From NCBI GenBank assembly GCA_019419405.1, contig DYAA01000103.1, forward strand, positions 1-38,588: a stretch of DNA of 38,588 nt, in the 5' to 3' direction. Of the stretch, positions 7,823 through 15,340 are shown one piece after another. Under the pieces are notes generated by a model. That model worked only from the letters and a program-made list of their open reading frames with translations, searched no databases and was not told the origin of the DNA. Numbering within the stretch: position 1 is the first letter of the stretch; each line of letters begins with the position of its first letter. Source of the stretch: Collinsella sp. GTDB lineage: Bacteria; Actinomycetota; Coriobacteriia; Coriobacteriales; Coriobacteriaceae. The translations under genes were made by a program, and so were the position numbers.

Positions 7823-8788
7823 CTACGAACGACGCGGCTCGGGAACCACGAGTCTATCGGGGCTCGCGCCCTCGGCATCCATCAGGCTCACGTAGCGAAT
7901 CGACGGATCCCCATACATCGCGTAGTAATAATTGCCCGTGCGCGCGCTAAAGCATCCGGTGTAGATAGTCTTCTCGAACTTGCCATCGCCCATCCTGGAC
8001 GCCCCCTCAATCATCACCACGCCCTCGAGCGAGCGGAACATACGGACGACGTTTTCGGTCTCGCTCTCCTTTTGCGGGTAATTGGCATTGAGATACGCCG
8101 CCTTTACAAAACGGCTCGGCGAATAGCAGTCACCCGGAATACCGCGCATGCCGGCACCCGCGCCATAGGGCTTGAGCTCGGCGCCACGCCATGTCGCCGT
8201 CTGCGGAAAATCGCTTGTGGCAGTGATATAGGTGCGGAGGTTTTCCATGTGCCACGGGAAGGTCGGCTGGTTGGCAAGGGTGTCGACCGGATCGTCGTAT
8301 ACATGCAGGCCGTCAGCCATCATCTCGACCACGATGCTACGCTGGCTGTCGCCGATAATCCAATGGAGCAGCGACACGCCCAGCCCCTCTCCGGCAGATT
8401 TGGCGACAATCACCGTGTCGCGCAGCGCGGCCTCGACCTCATCGACCGTCGAGAACGTCGCTGCCACCCACAGGGGAAACTCATAGGCCGCGATATTGGT
8501 CTTACCGTCGACAGGGTCATCGGCATACTCGGCATAACCAGGGAAATTGAGACCCGCCACGGCGAGGCCCGCATCGTTGCCGCAATCGAAGAACATAGGG
8601 TAGTTCTTGTAATCGATGCACATACCGATCACCGCGTGTGCCGCTGTCGCGTCGTCGATAAACGAATACGGAATGTGAAACCCACGCGGCATCACGCGAA
8701 CCTGTTGGCCGTAGTCAAAGCTCCAGTCGAGGTTGCGGCCCAGATACATGTGGCCAGAATTATCGGTAAATCGAATACTCGTACACAT
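7823..8788 (-). CDS. bsh: Bile salt hydrolase / choloylglycine hydrolase (Ntn hydrolase)
   Basis: A protein of 321 residues whose ATG at 8788 has AGGAGG 5 nt upstream. An upstream in-frame ATG at 8851 would bury the nucleophile and is rejected. After Met removal the N-terminal Cys2 becomes the nucleophile (MCTSIRF). The other catalytic residues are present: Arg18 and Asp21 (LGRNLDW), Asn81 (GLNFPGY), Asn173 (ANQPTF) and Arg226 within GIPGDCYSPSRFVKAAY. This set is typical of bile salt hydrolase and penicillin V acylase; the Ser-Arg-Phe segment favours a bile acid amidase. There is no signal peptide, so it acts in the cytosol, splitting glycine or taurine from conjugated bile acids. It supports a gut habitat. 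It is monocistronic. Substrate preference is inference. Confidence 0.92.
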   Translation of the reverse strand: MCTSIRFTDNSGHMYLGRNLDWSFDYGQQVRVMPRGFHIPYSFIDDATAAHAVIGMCIDYKNYPMFFDCGNDAGLAVAGLNFPGYAEYADDPVDGKTNIAAYEFPLWVAATFSTVDEVEAALRDTVIVAKSAGEGLGVSLLHWIIGDSQRSIVVEMMADGLHVYDDPVDTLANQPTFPWHMENLRTYITATSDFPQTATWRGAELKPYGAGAGMRGIPGDCYSPSRFVKAAYLNANYPQKESETENVVRMFRSLEGVVMIEGASRMGDGKFEKTIYTGCFSARTGNYYYAMYGDPSIRYVSLMDAEGASPDRLVVPEPRRS

Positions 8789-8854
8789 AGCGCCTCCTAG
8801 CTTTACGTTCTTGCTAATTTCATTGTCTCCAAACAAAAAGGCGCTAAACACAAA

Positions 8855-8892
8855 AGCCCGGACATGACAACAATGTCATGCCCGGGCTATTC
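8855..8892 (-). terminator. Intrinsic terminator, minus strand
   Basis: Arms 8855-8868 and 8875-8888 form a 14-bp stem with one A/C mismatch and a 6-nt loop. Reading the minus strand, the stem is followed by TTTTGTGTTT. It lies downstream of the second deformylase homologue and the long-stem element, so transcripts from 9452 probably end here. Confidence 0.75.
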
Positions 8893-8929
8893 AAGCAGGA
8901 TAAACTCAACCAAGTTAACCCCGCAGGTC

Positions 8930-9038
8930 GTCTAAGGGGTCAAAGTGCCGCAGATTGCCACGAAAGAGGAGCGAAGCGTACTTAAGGTACGCGAGCGACG
9001 ATTGAGCGGCAAGGTGCGGTGCTTTGGTCCCCTTAGAC
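8930..9038 (+). ncRNA. Long-stem structured element, candidate plus-strand RNA overlapping the deformylase stop
   Basis: GTCTAAGGGG (8930-8939) pairs perfectly with CCCCTTAGAC (9029-9038). The stem continues 8940-8952 with 9015-9027: 13 more pairs, three of them G-U in the plus-strand sense, with a single bulged U at 9028. Inside lie a TTGCC/GGCAA helix (8955-8959 with 9008-9012) and a terminal hairpin GCGTAC-ttaag-GTACGC (8976-8992). On the minus strand the three wobble pairs become A/C mismatches, so the fold suits a plus-strand transcript. The right arm contains the stop codon of the minus-strand deformylase homologue. It may be an RNA, an interspersed repeat or a mobile-element remnant. 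No known family was confirmed. Confidence 0.5.
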
Positions 9039-9452
9039 CAACTTTCCTAGACAGTGGTCAATCATGTGTTGAATCATCTGCGCCTCGAAGCCGACGAAGT
9101 CCTGCTTGCGCTCGCGCATCTTGCCGTCGACGATCACGTCATAAGCGACCTTGCACTTGATATAGCGCGTGGACTTGGTGACCTCCTCGTGCGTCAGGCA
9201 GCTCTCCTCCATCTTGCTGGCGCCCAGGCCAAACACCAGACGGGGGTTGTAGAGCACGTGGGGCTCGCCGGCGTCGTCCAGGTAGACGCAGACCTTCTTG
9301 GTAACGCCAATCTGGTTAGCGGCAAGGCAGCCGGCATCGTCGAGCGACTTAATGGTATCGATCAGGTCCTGAGCAACCGACTCGTCCTCGACGGTCGCAA
9401 CCTCGCAACGCTGGGACAGGATAGCCTCGTCGTGGCAAAGCTCTTTAATCAT
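9033..9452 (-). CDS. Divergent peptide deformylase-like protein lacking the catalytic Glu
   Basis: A protein of 139 residues. The ATG at 9452 is chosen because GGAGGA sits 5 nt upstream; it also aligns MIKELCHDEA with the first homologue's MIKPIMKSEF. Motif 1 is GCLAANQIG and keeps the catalytic glutamine (Gln47). Motif 2 is ESCLT, where Gly and Ser of EGCLS are changed but metal-ligand Cys85 is kept. Motif 3 is HMIDH, so both metal-binding histidines (129, 133) remain but the general base Glu is Met130. A deformylase without this Glu should be nearly inactive, so a metal-binding or non-catalytic role is likely. Its stop codon lies inside the right arm of a long inverted repeat. It is divergent from the purine permease gene. 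Confidence 0.85.
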   Translation of the reverse strand: MIKELCHDEAILSQRCEVATVEDESVAQDLIDTIKSLDDAGCLAANQIGVTKKVCVYLDDAGEPHVLYNPRLVFGLGASKMEESCLTHEEVTKSTRYIKCKVAYDVIVDGKMRERKQDFVGFEAQMIQHMIDHCLGKLV

Positions 9453-9645
9453 ACGTTCCTCCATAGGGGTCGTTGTAACCGCTTAAGTATACGGTACCCA
9501 CACATTTTCATGCGAAAAATACCGTCCGTCTGCTACAAAGCGCCGAACATCAACATGCGAGGAACAACAGCGTCGTAAAGGGGCTATAGTGAGAACGTTC
9601 GTGTCAATCGGCCTAAACTCGGGGCCGAACAAGGAAAGGGTATGC

Positions 9646-10956
9646 ATGGACGAACTTTTTCACGTCAGTGAGCGCAAGTCCACAATCGGGACCGAACTTC
9701 GCGCTGGACTGACAACATTCCTGGCGATGGCCTACATCATTGCCGTCAACCCTGCGGTGCTCTCGGGCGCCGGCATCGATGCGGGAGCGCTCGCCTGCGC
9801 CACCTGCCTGGGCGCCGGCATCATGACCATCTGCATGGGCATCTTCGCCAACCGCCCGCTCGCCTGCGCGTCGGGCTTAGGCGTCAACGCGATGATCGCT
9901 GGAATCGCCACCACCGTCTGCGGCGGTGACTGGCACGTGGCCATGAGCGTTATCTTCCTCGAGGGTATCGTCATCTTGCTGCTCGTGCTTTGTGGCCTGC
10001 GCGAGGCCATCATGGACGCCATCCCGGTTGTCCTGCGTCACGCCATCTCGGTGGGTCTGGGCCTGTTCATCGCCATGATTGGCCTGTGCGATGCCGGCAT
10101 TATCACCGCTGGCGCCGGTACACTCGTCGGTCTGGGCGACATCACCTCCCCCACCTTCATCGTCGGCATCATCTCCATCCTGGTGACGGTCGCCCTCGCC
10201 TGCCGCAACGTCCCCGGCTCGCTGCTCATCGGCATCGTCGTCGCCGTCATCGCCGGTATCCCCCTAGGTGTGACCCAGGCTCCGACCGGTATCATCGCCC
10301 CGCTCGACTTCTCGAGCATCGGTGGCCCCATCGCCGACGCTGGCGGCGTGCCCGCCATCGTCAAGGTCCTTACCGACCCCGCGCTCCTCGTCATCTCGTT
10401 CTCGCTGCTCATGAGTGACTTCTTCGACACCATGGGCACCGCGATGGCCGTAGCCAAGCAGGGCGAGTTCCTCACCGACGACGGCAACGTCGAGAATATC
10501 AAGGAGATCCTAATCGTCGACTCCGCCGCCGCCGCTGTGGGCGGTTTCATGGGTGTCTCCTCCATCACCACCTTCGTCGAGTCCACTTCTGGCGCCGCCG
10601 ACGGTGGCCGCACGGGCCTCACCTCCGTCACCACCGGCGTGCTGTTCATTCTCGCCGCGTTCTTCTCCCCCATCGTCACCATCGTTTCCAGCGCCGCCAC
10701 CTGCGGTGCTCTGGTCTACGTCGGCTACCTCATGATGAGCGAGGCCTCCGAGATCGACTGGTCCGACGTGTCGCAGGGTTTCCCGGCGTTCATGATTGTC
10801 GCCGGCGTGCCCTTCACCTACTCCATCTCTGCCGGCATTGGCCTAGGCTTTATCGCCTACGTGATCGTCGCGCTCTTTAAGGGCGAGGCCTCCAAGATCA
10901 AGCCGCTCATGTGGATCGCAGCTCTCGCCTTCCTCGTCTACTTCTTCGTAGCGTAA
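9646..10956 (+). CDS. NCS2-family purine permease, AzgA/PbuG type
   Basis: A protein of 436 residues from the ATG at 9646, preceded by AAGGAAAGGG; an in-frame ATG at 9589 lacks a ribosome site and overlaps a TATAGT -10-like box at 9585-9590. The first helix reads LRAGLTTFLAMAYIIAVNPAVLS, the signature of the AzgA/PbuG subgroup. Further family blocks are CASGLGVNAM, DFFDTMGTAMAVAKQGEFL and SSITTFVESTSGAADGGRTGL. About 12-14 membrane helices cover the length. It imports hypoxanthine, guanine or adenine with protons. No purine riboswitch core is visible in the 190-bp leader. A clear terminator follows. Confidence 0.92.
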   Translation: MDELFHVSERKSTIGTELRAGLTTFLAMAYIIAVNPAVLSGAGIDAGALACATCLGAGIMTICMGIFANRPLACASGLGVNAMIAGIATTVCGGDWHVAMSVIFLEGIVILLLVLCGLREAIMDAIPVVLRHAISVGLGLFIAMIGLCDAGIITAGAGTLVGLGDITSPTFIVGIISILVTVALACRNVPGSLLIGIVVAVIAGIPLGVTQAPTGIIAPLDFSSIGGPIADAGGVPAIVKVLTDPALLVISFSLLMSDFFDTMGTAMAVAKQGEFLTDDGNVENIKEILIVDSAAAAVGGFMGVSSITTFVESTSGAADGGRTGLTSVTTGVLFILAAFFSPIVTIVSSAATCGALVYVGYLMMSEASEIDWSDVSQGFPAFMIVAGVPFTYSISAGIGLGFIAYVIVALFKGEASKIKPLMWIAALAFLVYFFVA

Positions 10957-10984
10957 CGGCATAGTCTGCTAAAACAGAACACCA

Positions 10985-11024
10985 AAGCGCGGAGTCGCAT
11001 CGAGCGGCTCCGCGCTTTTCTTTT
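10985..11024 (+). terminator. Intrinsic terminator after the purine permease
   Basis: AAGCGCGGAG (10985-10994) pairs with CTCCGCGCTT (11008-11017), followed by TTCTTTT. It has a 13-nt loop. Confidence 0.9.
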
Positions 11025-11164
11025 AAAGCCAGGCAACGCACAGACGCGCGATGTTTTGCTTCCCAAGTTTTGGACATTTTGCCCTCCAAACGGCACTACC
11101 GCCGGCTACATCCTGCAGATATGCTGGGCTTAATCGCATAGGCCCTATGAGGATGGGAGTAACC

Positions 11165-12949
11165 ATGGCCGCCTTGTTCACGACCCCCAAGCGCAATGAC
11201 AAAACCTCTGGAGCCCATTTTGTCGAGCCCGACGTGTGCCGTCGCACGCTGCTCGCACACGGCAGCTGGCGCCGCGTGACGCGCCGCATCGTCTGCGGCC
11301 TGGCCTGCGCGCTCACGGTGAGCTCGCTGCTCATGCCGAGCGTCTCGCTCGCAGCGGAATGGGTCAAGGTCGGCGGCAACAAGTACAACACCGCGGCGAG
11401 CGACGAGGCCGGTACCTGGTCGTGGAACGGCGCCGACGACTTGAAGCTCAACAACTATAACGGCGGCGAGATCCAGGCCGCAGGCAAGCTCAACGTGAAT
11501 TACTCGGGAACCAACATCGTCACTGCCGAATGGATCGAAAGCATCAACGTTTCTCATGGCACTAACGAGAATGCCGAGCTCAATATCCAAGGCGACGAGG
11601 GCGGCACGCTCAGCGTGACATCTACTGAGGACGCTATCCTCTCCACGGGTAATATCAACATCGACGGAGCCGGATCCGTCAACGCCACGAGCACTGGGTT
11701 TGATGCCATCAATGCCGGAGGTGATCTCGCTATCAAAGGTTCGGGCAACGTCAACGCCACGGGTGCATCGGATGGCATCAGGGCAAACGGCAATATCACG
11801 ATTGACGACAGCGGAGCCGTCACCGCCAGGGCTACCAAGGACAAGGGTATTGGAGCCGACAAGAACCTCACCATCAAGGGTGGCGGGACGGTCGAGGCAA
11901 GCTCAGCCGATGGTGAGGCCCTTTGGAGCGGCGGCAATATCAACATCTCGGACGGCGGCCAGGTCAAGGCAAGCTCCGAGAAAGACGCTGCCGTCGAGGC
12001 CAAGGGCAGCCTCGCAGCCACAAACGCCTCCCTCAACGTAAACGGTGTTGAATATGGCGTCTATGCCCACAAGGGCATCACCCTCGATCATGCAAACGTG
12101 ACGGTCCGTGCAAGTAAAGGCAGATACGGTGGCGCCAACGCCCTCTTCACCTACCAGGACGACATCGTCGTCAAGAACGGCTCCACCGTGGACGCGTTTG
12201 CGGAAGGCGAGGTTTCGGCTGCATTCTCCACCAGAAACGATCGACCCAACGAGAAGGGCGGCCACATCTACATCAGCGACTCCGTTGTCAAGGCCATAGC
12301 CCGCTATGTCGAGAACGGCGACGGCCCCATCCCCTACAGCGAAAACCAAGATGGCGAGACGAGGCGCGAACCCCAAGGCGAGAACATCGGCATCATCGCC
12401 CAGACCAGCGAGGGCGTCACACCCGCAGTCATCTCGATCATCCGCAGCAAGGTAACGGCCGAAGGAGATACAGCGGCAATCTTTGCCCGTGCCATGAGCG
12501 CTGACGGCAAGACAATCGGCACCATCAAGATTGAGAACGCCGCCATCCAGACGCCCGAAGGCGGCAAGATCATTGACTATCGCAAGCTCCGTGACGGCAT
12601 CTACGAGGCAGGCCAAGCCATCGGCACGGGCGACGCCACGGTCGACTCCCTCTATATCAAAGCAGTCGCCAAAAGTACGACCATCGCACCTCCCGAGGTA
12701 GCCAAGCCGGAAGACCCCAAGCCCGACGAGACCAAGCCCGCAGAAAGCAAGCCCGCGGAGTCCAAGCAGAACCCCAAGCCTGAGGGCTCAAAGCCGACCA
12801 AGGCCGTTGCGGCTTCAACCACGAAAGCCAAGACTACCGGCGTGCTCGCGGCAACCGGCGACACCTCGGGTGCGGCCATCGTGGCAACCGTCCTTGCGGG
12901 AACAGCCGCTATCGCCGCAGGCACCATGGCGAGCCGTAAGCGTTCTTAG
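11165..12949 (+). CDS. Secreted beta-helical surface protein with LAxTG sortase signal, carbohydrate-binding (Cthe_2159-like)
   Basis: A protein of 594 residues from the ATG at 11165, with GGGAG 5 nt upstream. A long basic n-region precedes a hydrophobic core and an SVSLAAEW cleavage site near residue 65. Residues about 140-320 hold at least six rungs of about 22-24 residues, each of the form D-A/G-I-x-A-x-G-(N/D)-hydrophobic-x-I-x-G-x-G-x-V-x-A, as in the Cthe_2159-type carbohydrate-binding beta-helix. A Pro/Lys/Glu-rich wall-spanning stretch (KPEDPKPDETKPAESKP) follows. The end is VLAATGDTSG, a hydrophobic helix and RKRS, a class E sortase LAxTG signal rather than LPxTG. It is probably wall-anchored and may bind host or dietary glycans; binding is inferred from fold only. 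It is monocistronic and terminated. Confidence 0.85.
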   Translation: MAALFTTPKRNDKTSGAHFVEPDVCRRTLLAHGSWRRVTRRIVCGLACALTVSSLLMPSVSLAAEWVKVGGNKYNTAASDEAGTWSWNGADDLKLNNYNGGEIQAAGKLNVNYSGTNIVTAEWIESINVSHGTNENAELNIQGDEGGTLSVTSTEDAILSTGNINIDGAGSVNATSTGFDAINAGGDLAIKGSGNVNATGASDGIRANGNITIDDSGAVTARATKDKGIGADKNLTIKGGGTVEASSADGEALWSGGNINISDGGQVKASSEKDAAVEAKGSLAATNASLNVNGVEYGVYAHKGITLDHANVTVRASKGRYGGANALFTYQDDIVVKNGSTVDAFAEGEVSAAFSTRNDRPNEKGGHIYISDSVVKAIARYVENGDGPIPYSENQDGETRREPQGENIGIIAQTSEGVTPAVISIIRSKVTAEGDTAAIFARAMSADGKTIGTIKIENAAIQTPEGGKIIDYRKLRDGIYEAGQAIGTGDATVDSLYIKAVAKSTTIAPPEVAKPEDPKPDETKPAESKPAESKQNPKPEGSKPTKAVAASTTKAKTTGVLAATGDTSGAAIVATVLAGTAAIAAGTMASRKRS

Positions 12950-13006
12950 ACGCCTCTGCGCACATGGCAGCTCCCGCGAAGGCCCCGAGCCCCAGCACCG
13001 TTTAAC

Positions 13007-13046
13007 AACGCCACCGCCGAGCTCCCCTCCGGCGGTGGCGTTTTCC
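13007..13046 (+). terminator. Intrinsic terminator after the surface protein gene
   Basis: AACGCCACCGCCG (13007-13019) pairs with CGGCGGTGGCGTT (13030-13042) and is followed by TTCC. It is a perfect 13-bp stem with a 10-nt loop. Confidence 0.85.
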
Positions 13047-13156
13047 ATATGCGTCCGCAGGGGATGCACGAGATTGTCTTTGGTCTAGCCCAACCGGCAT
13101 ACGCTGGCGTGCGACAATTGGGGCTGCCGATATCACAACACTGAGAGAAGCCCGTC

Positions 13157-13822
13157 ATGGAAGCGCATCAAAAGCAGATAACCGTTTATTCGAATCATAC
13201 GGAAAGCGCGCCTGTCATCTACCTTCCTGTGGTCGTGGGCGACGGCAGCGAGGTTTATAAGTGTTGCCGAGAGCTCGACTGTCCGCCATTCGCCCTCGTC
13301 ACCATTGGCGGGCTCGATTGGAATCGCGAGCTGAGCCCCTGGGCATGCGACGGGACCGTACGCGATGCCGAGCCTTTCGGCGGCCAAGCTGCCGATTTTC
13401 TTGATGAGCTGCTGAATCAGATAATCCCCCAGGTCGAGTCGTCGCTTCCTCAGCCGCCCACCCGGCGCGGCATTGCCGGTTACTCGCTCGCGGGCCTCTT
13501 CGCACTCTGGTCCCTCTGGCAAACCGACGCCTTTGACCGCGCCGCGAGCGCATCGGGGTCGCTATGGTTTCCCGACTTTGTCGACCGTGCCAGCACGGCC
13601 CCTTTTGCCGGCAGCCCGCAAGCCGTCTACCTGTCACTCGGCAAAAAGGAAACCAAGACGCCCAACCGCATGATGCGGCATGTACTCGACGACACACGCG
13701 CGATGGAAGCGTTGCTCGTCGAGCGCGGCATTCCAACAACGCTGGAGCTCAACCCCGGCAATCACTTTGCCCAAACCGACTTACGCATGGCCCGCGGCAT
13801 CCACTGGATACTGACACATTAA
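13157..13822 (+). CDS. Alpha/beta-hydrolase, putative esterase (COG2819-like)
   Basis: A protein of 221 residues; GAGAAG lies 6-7 nt before the ATG. It opens with a beta strand region (QITVYSNHTESAPVIYLPVVV), where trilactone and D-type esterases carry the same core. The nucleophile elbow is GYSLAG with Ser110, and the catalytic His is probably His203 in NPGNHF; an acidic residue around Glu165 or Asp178 would complete the triad. There is no signal peptide, so it is probably cytosolic. The family includes enterochelin esterase relatives and acyl-ester hydrolases, so the substrate is not predictable. It converges with the permease gene on the other strand. Confidence 0.8.
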   Translation: MEAHQKQITVYSNHTESAPVIYLPVVVGDGSEVYKCCRELDCPPFALVTIGGLDWNRELSPWACDGTVRDAEPFGGQAADFLDELLNQIIPQVESSLPQPPTRRGIAGYSLAGLFALWSLWQTDAFDRAASASGSLWFPDFVDRASTAPFAGSPQAVYLSLGKKETKTPNRMMRHVLDDTRAMEALLVERGIPTTLELNPGNHFAQTDLRMARGIHWILTH

Positions 13823-13824
13823 AA

Positions 13825-13868
13825 ATGGTGCCCACACGCATATACGCATGGGCACCATATCTTGTTTT
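13825..13868. terminator. Bidirectional intrinsic terminator
   Basis: ATGGTGCCCA (13825-13834) pairs with TGGGCACCAT (13849-13858). The plus side is followed by ATCTTGTTTT; the minus side is followed by TTTTAATG. It separates the converging esterase and uracil permease genes. Confidence 0.9.
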
Positions 13869-13883
13869 AGCTGAACGCAGCTG

Positions 13884-15218
13884 CTACTCAGCAGCCTCCT
13901 CAAGCTCGGAGACATCAAACTCAAAGTCGTTACCCGGCAGGATGGCGTTGAGCACAATGCCCACCAGTGAGCCCACGGCAATGCCGGACAGCGAAATCGT
14001 CACGCCGCCGAGCTCCAACACGATGGCGCCGGCGGTGCTGTACGCGATGCCGAGCGAAAGCACGAGCACCAGCGCGGCAACCAGCACGTTGCGGTTGTTC
14101 TGGAAATCGACCTGGTTCTCGATGAGGTTGCGGACGCCCACAGCGCTGATCATGCCGTAGAGCACGAGCGACACACCGCCGATCACACACGCCGGCATGG
14201 CCGCAATGACAGCCGCGAACTTGGGGCAGAACGAAAGCACGATGGCGCAACACGCGGCAATTCGAATTACGCGCGGGTCGAACACGCGCGTCAGGGCGAG
14301 CACGCCGGTGTTCTCACCATACGTAGTGTTGGCCGGAGCGCCAAAGAGCGAAGCCAGAATCGTGGCAAGGCCGTCGCCGAGCAGCGTGCGATGCAGACCG
14401 GGATCGGCAATGTAGTTGCACTCGCAAGTCGAACCGATAGCAGAGATATCGCCGATATGCTCGATCATGGTCGCGAAGGCCAGCGGCATGATGGTGATGA
14501 TGGCCGTCGTGGCAAGACCGCTATCGAACTGCGGCCCAAAGAGTGCAAACACGGTGTTGTCCCACACGATGGGCAGACCGACCCACGGAGCGGCGGCAAC
14601 GCCCGAGAAATCAACCTCGCCGAGCGCAGCCGCAACGGCATAGCTCACCACAACGCCCAGCAAAATCGGCACGATCTTGACCATGCCACGGCCCCAGATG
14701 TTGCAGATGACGATAACGGCAACGCCAATGACAGCCACAAGCCAGTTGGTCTGGCAGTTAGCAATAGCGGAACTTGCCAGGATCAAGCCGATGGAAATGA
14801 CGATGGGGCCAGTCACCACCGGCGGAAAGAAACGCATGACACGCTTGGCGCCAAACGCGCGGAAGAGCGCCGCCAGCACCGGATAGAGCAGACCGGCACA
14901 AGCTACGCCCAGGCAGGCGTAGGGCAAAAGCTCGGTCTCGCCGTTGGGCGCGATTGCGGCATAACCGGCAATAAAGGCAAACGATGAGCCCAAAAATGCC
15001 GGCACCTTACCGCGCGACAGGAAGTGGAACAGCAGCGTGCCCAAGCCGGCAAACAAAAGCGTTGCCGATACCGAGAGGCCGGTGAGCACGGGCACCAGCA
15101 CGGTGGCGCCAAACATGGCAAACAGGTGCTGTAGGCCGAGCAGAAACATGCGCGGGCGGCCGAGCGACGATGCGTCGTAGATGGCATCGCTGACGGCGGG
15201 CGTCGAGGACTGGGACAT
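13884..15218 (-). CDS. uraA: UraA/PyrP-type uracil (or xanthine) permease, NCS2 family
   Basis: A protein of 444 residues from the ATG at 15218, with AAAGGA 6 nt upstream. It begins GLQHLFAMFGATVLVPVLTGLSVSATLLFAGLGTLLFH, which is the UraA helix 1-2 pattern. It continues with PAFLGSSFAFI, a VTGPIVISIGL segment, ATMIEHIGDISAIGS with the substrate-facing Glu of helix 8, GANTTYGENTGV-like APANTTYGENTGV of helix 10, and a VDFQNNRN loop. Fourteen helices fit the length. It imports uracil with a proton. Xanthine transport is less likely because the UraA-type Glu and TYGENTG block are intact. No PyrR-type attenuator is evident in the leader. It is a single gene between terminators. Confidence 0.9.
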   Translation of the reverse strand: MSQSSTPAVSDAIYDASSLGRPRMFLLGLQHLFAMFGATVLVPVLTGLSVSATLLFAGLGTLLFHFLSRGKVPAFLGSSFAFIAGYAAIAPNGETELLPYACLGVACAGLLYPVLAALFRAFGAKRVMRFFPPVVTGPIVISIGLILASSAIANCQTNWLVAVIGVAVIVICNIWGRGMVKIVPILLGVVVSYAVAAALGEVDFSGVAAAPWVGLPIVWDNTVFALFGPQFDSGLATTAIITIMPLAFATMIEHIGDISAIGSTCECNYIADPGLHRTLLGDGLATILASLFGAPANTTYGENTGVLALTRVFDPRVIRIAACCAIVLSFCPKFAAVIAAMPACVIGGVSLVLYGMISAVGVRNLIENQVDFQNNRNVLVAALVLVLSLGIAYSTAGAIVLELGGVTISLSGIAVGSLVGIVLNAILPGNDFEFDVSELEEAAE

Positions 15219-15340
15219 GGATGTCCTTTCGAATGGAAGGGCGATCAGGCATATCGGATAACCTGCCCGAACGATACGATCCGAACCATTGTACGCGATA
15301 CACTATGCCTCGCACGCGCCGCCACCTGCAAACACTAGCG

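Noticed and set aside
7823..8788. Penicillin V acylase instead of bile salt hydrolase
   Set aside because: Not excluded, but the SRFVKAAY block and the gut-type neighbourhood favour bile salts.
9465..9645. Purine riboswitch before the purine permease
   Set aside because: The conserved loop words and three-way junction are not found in the leader.
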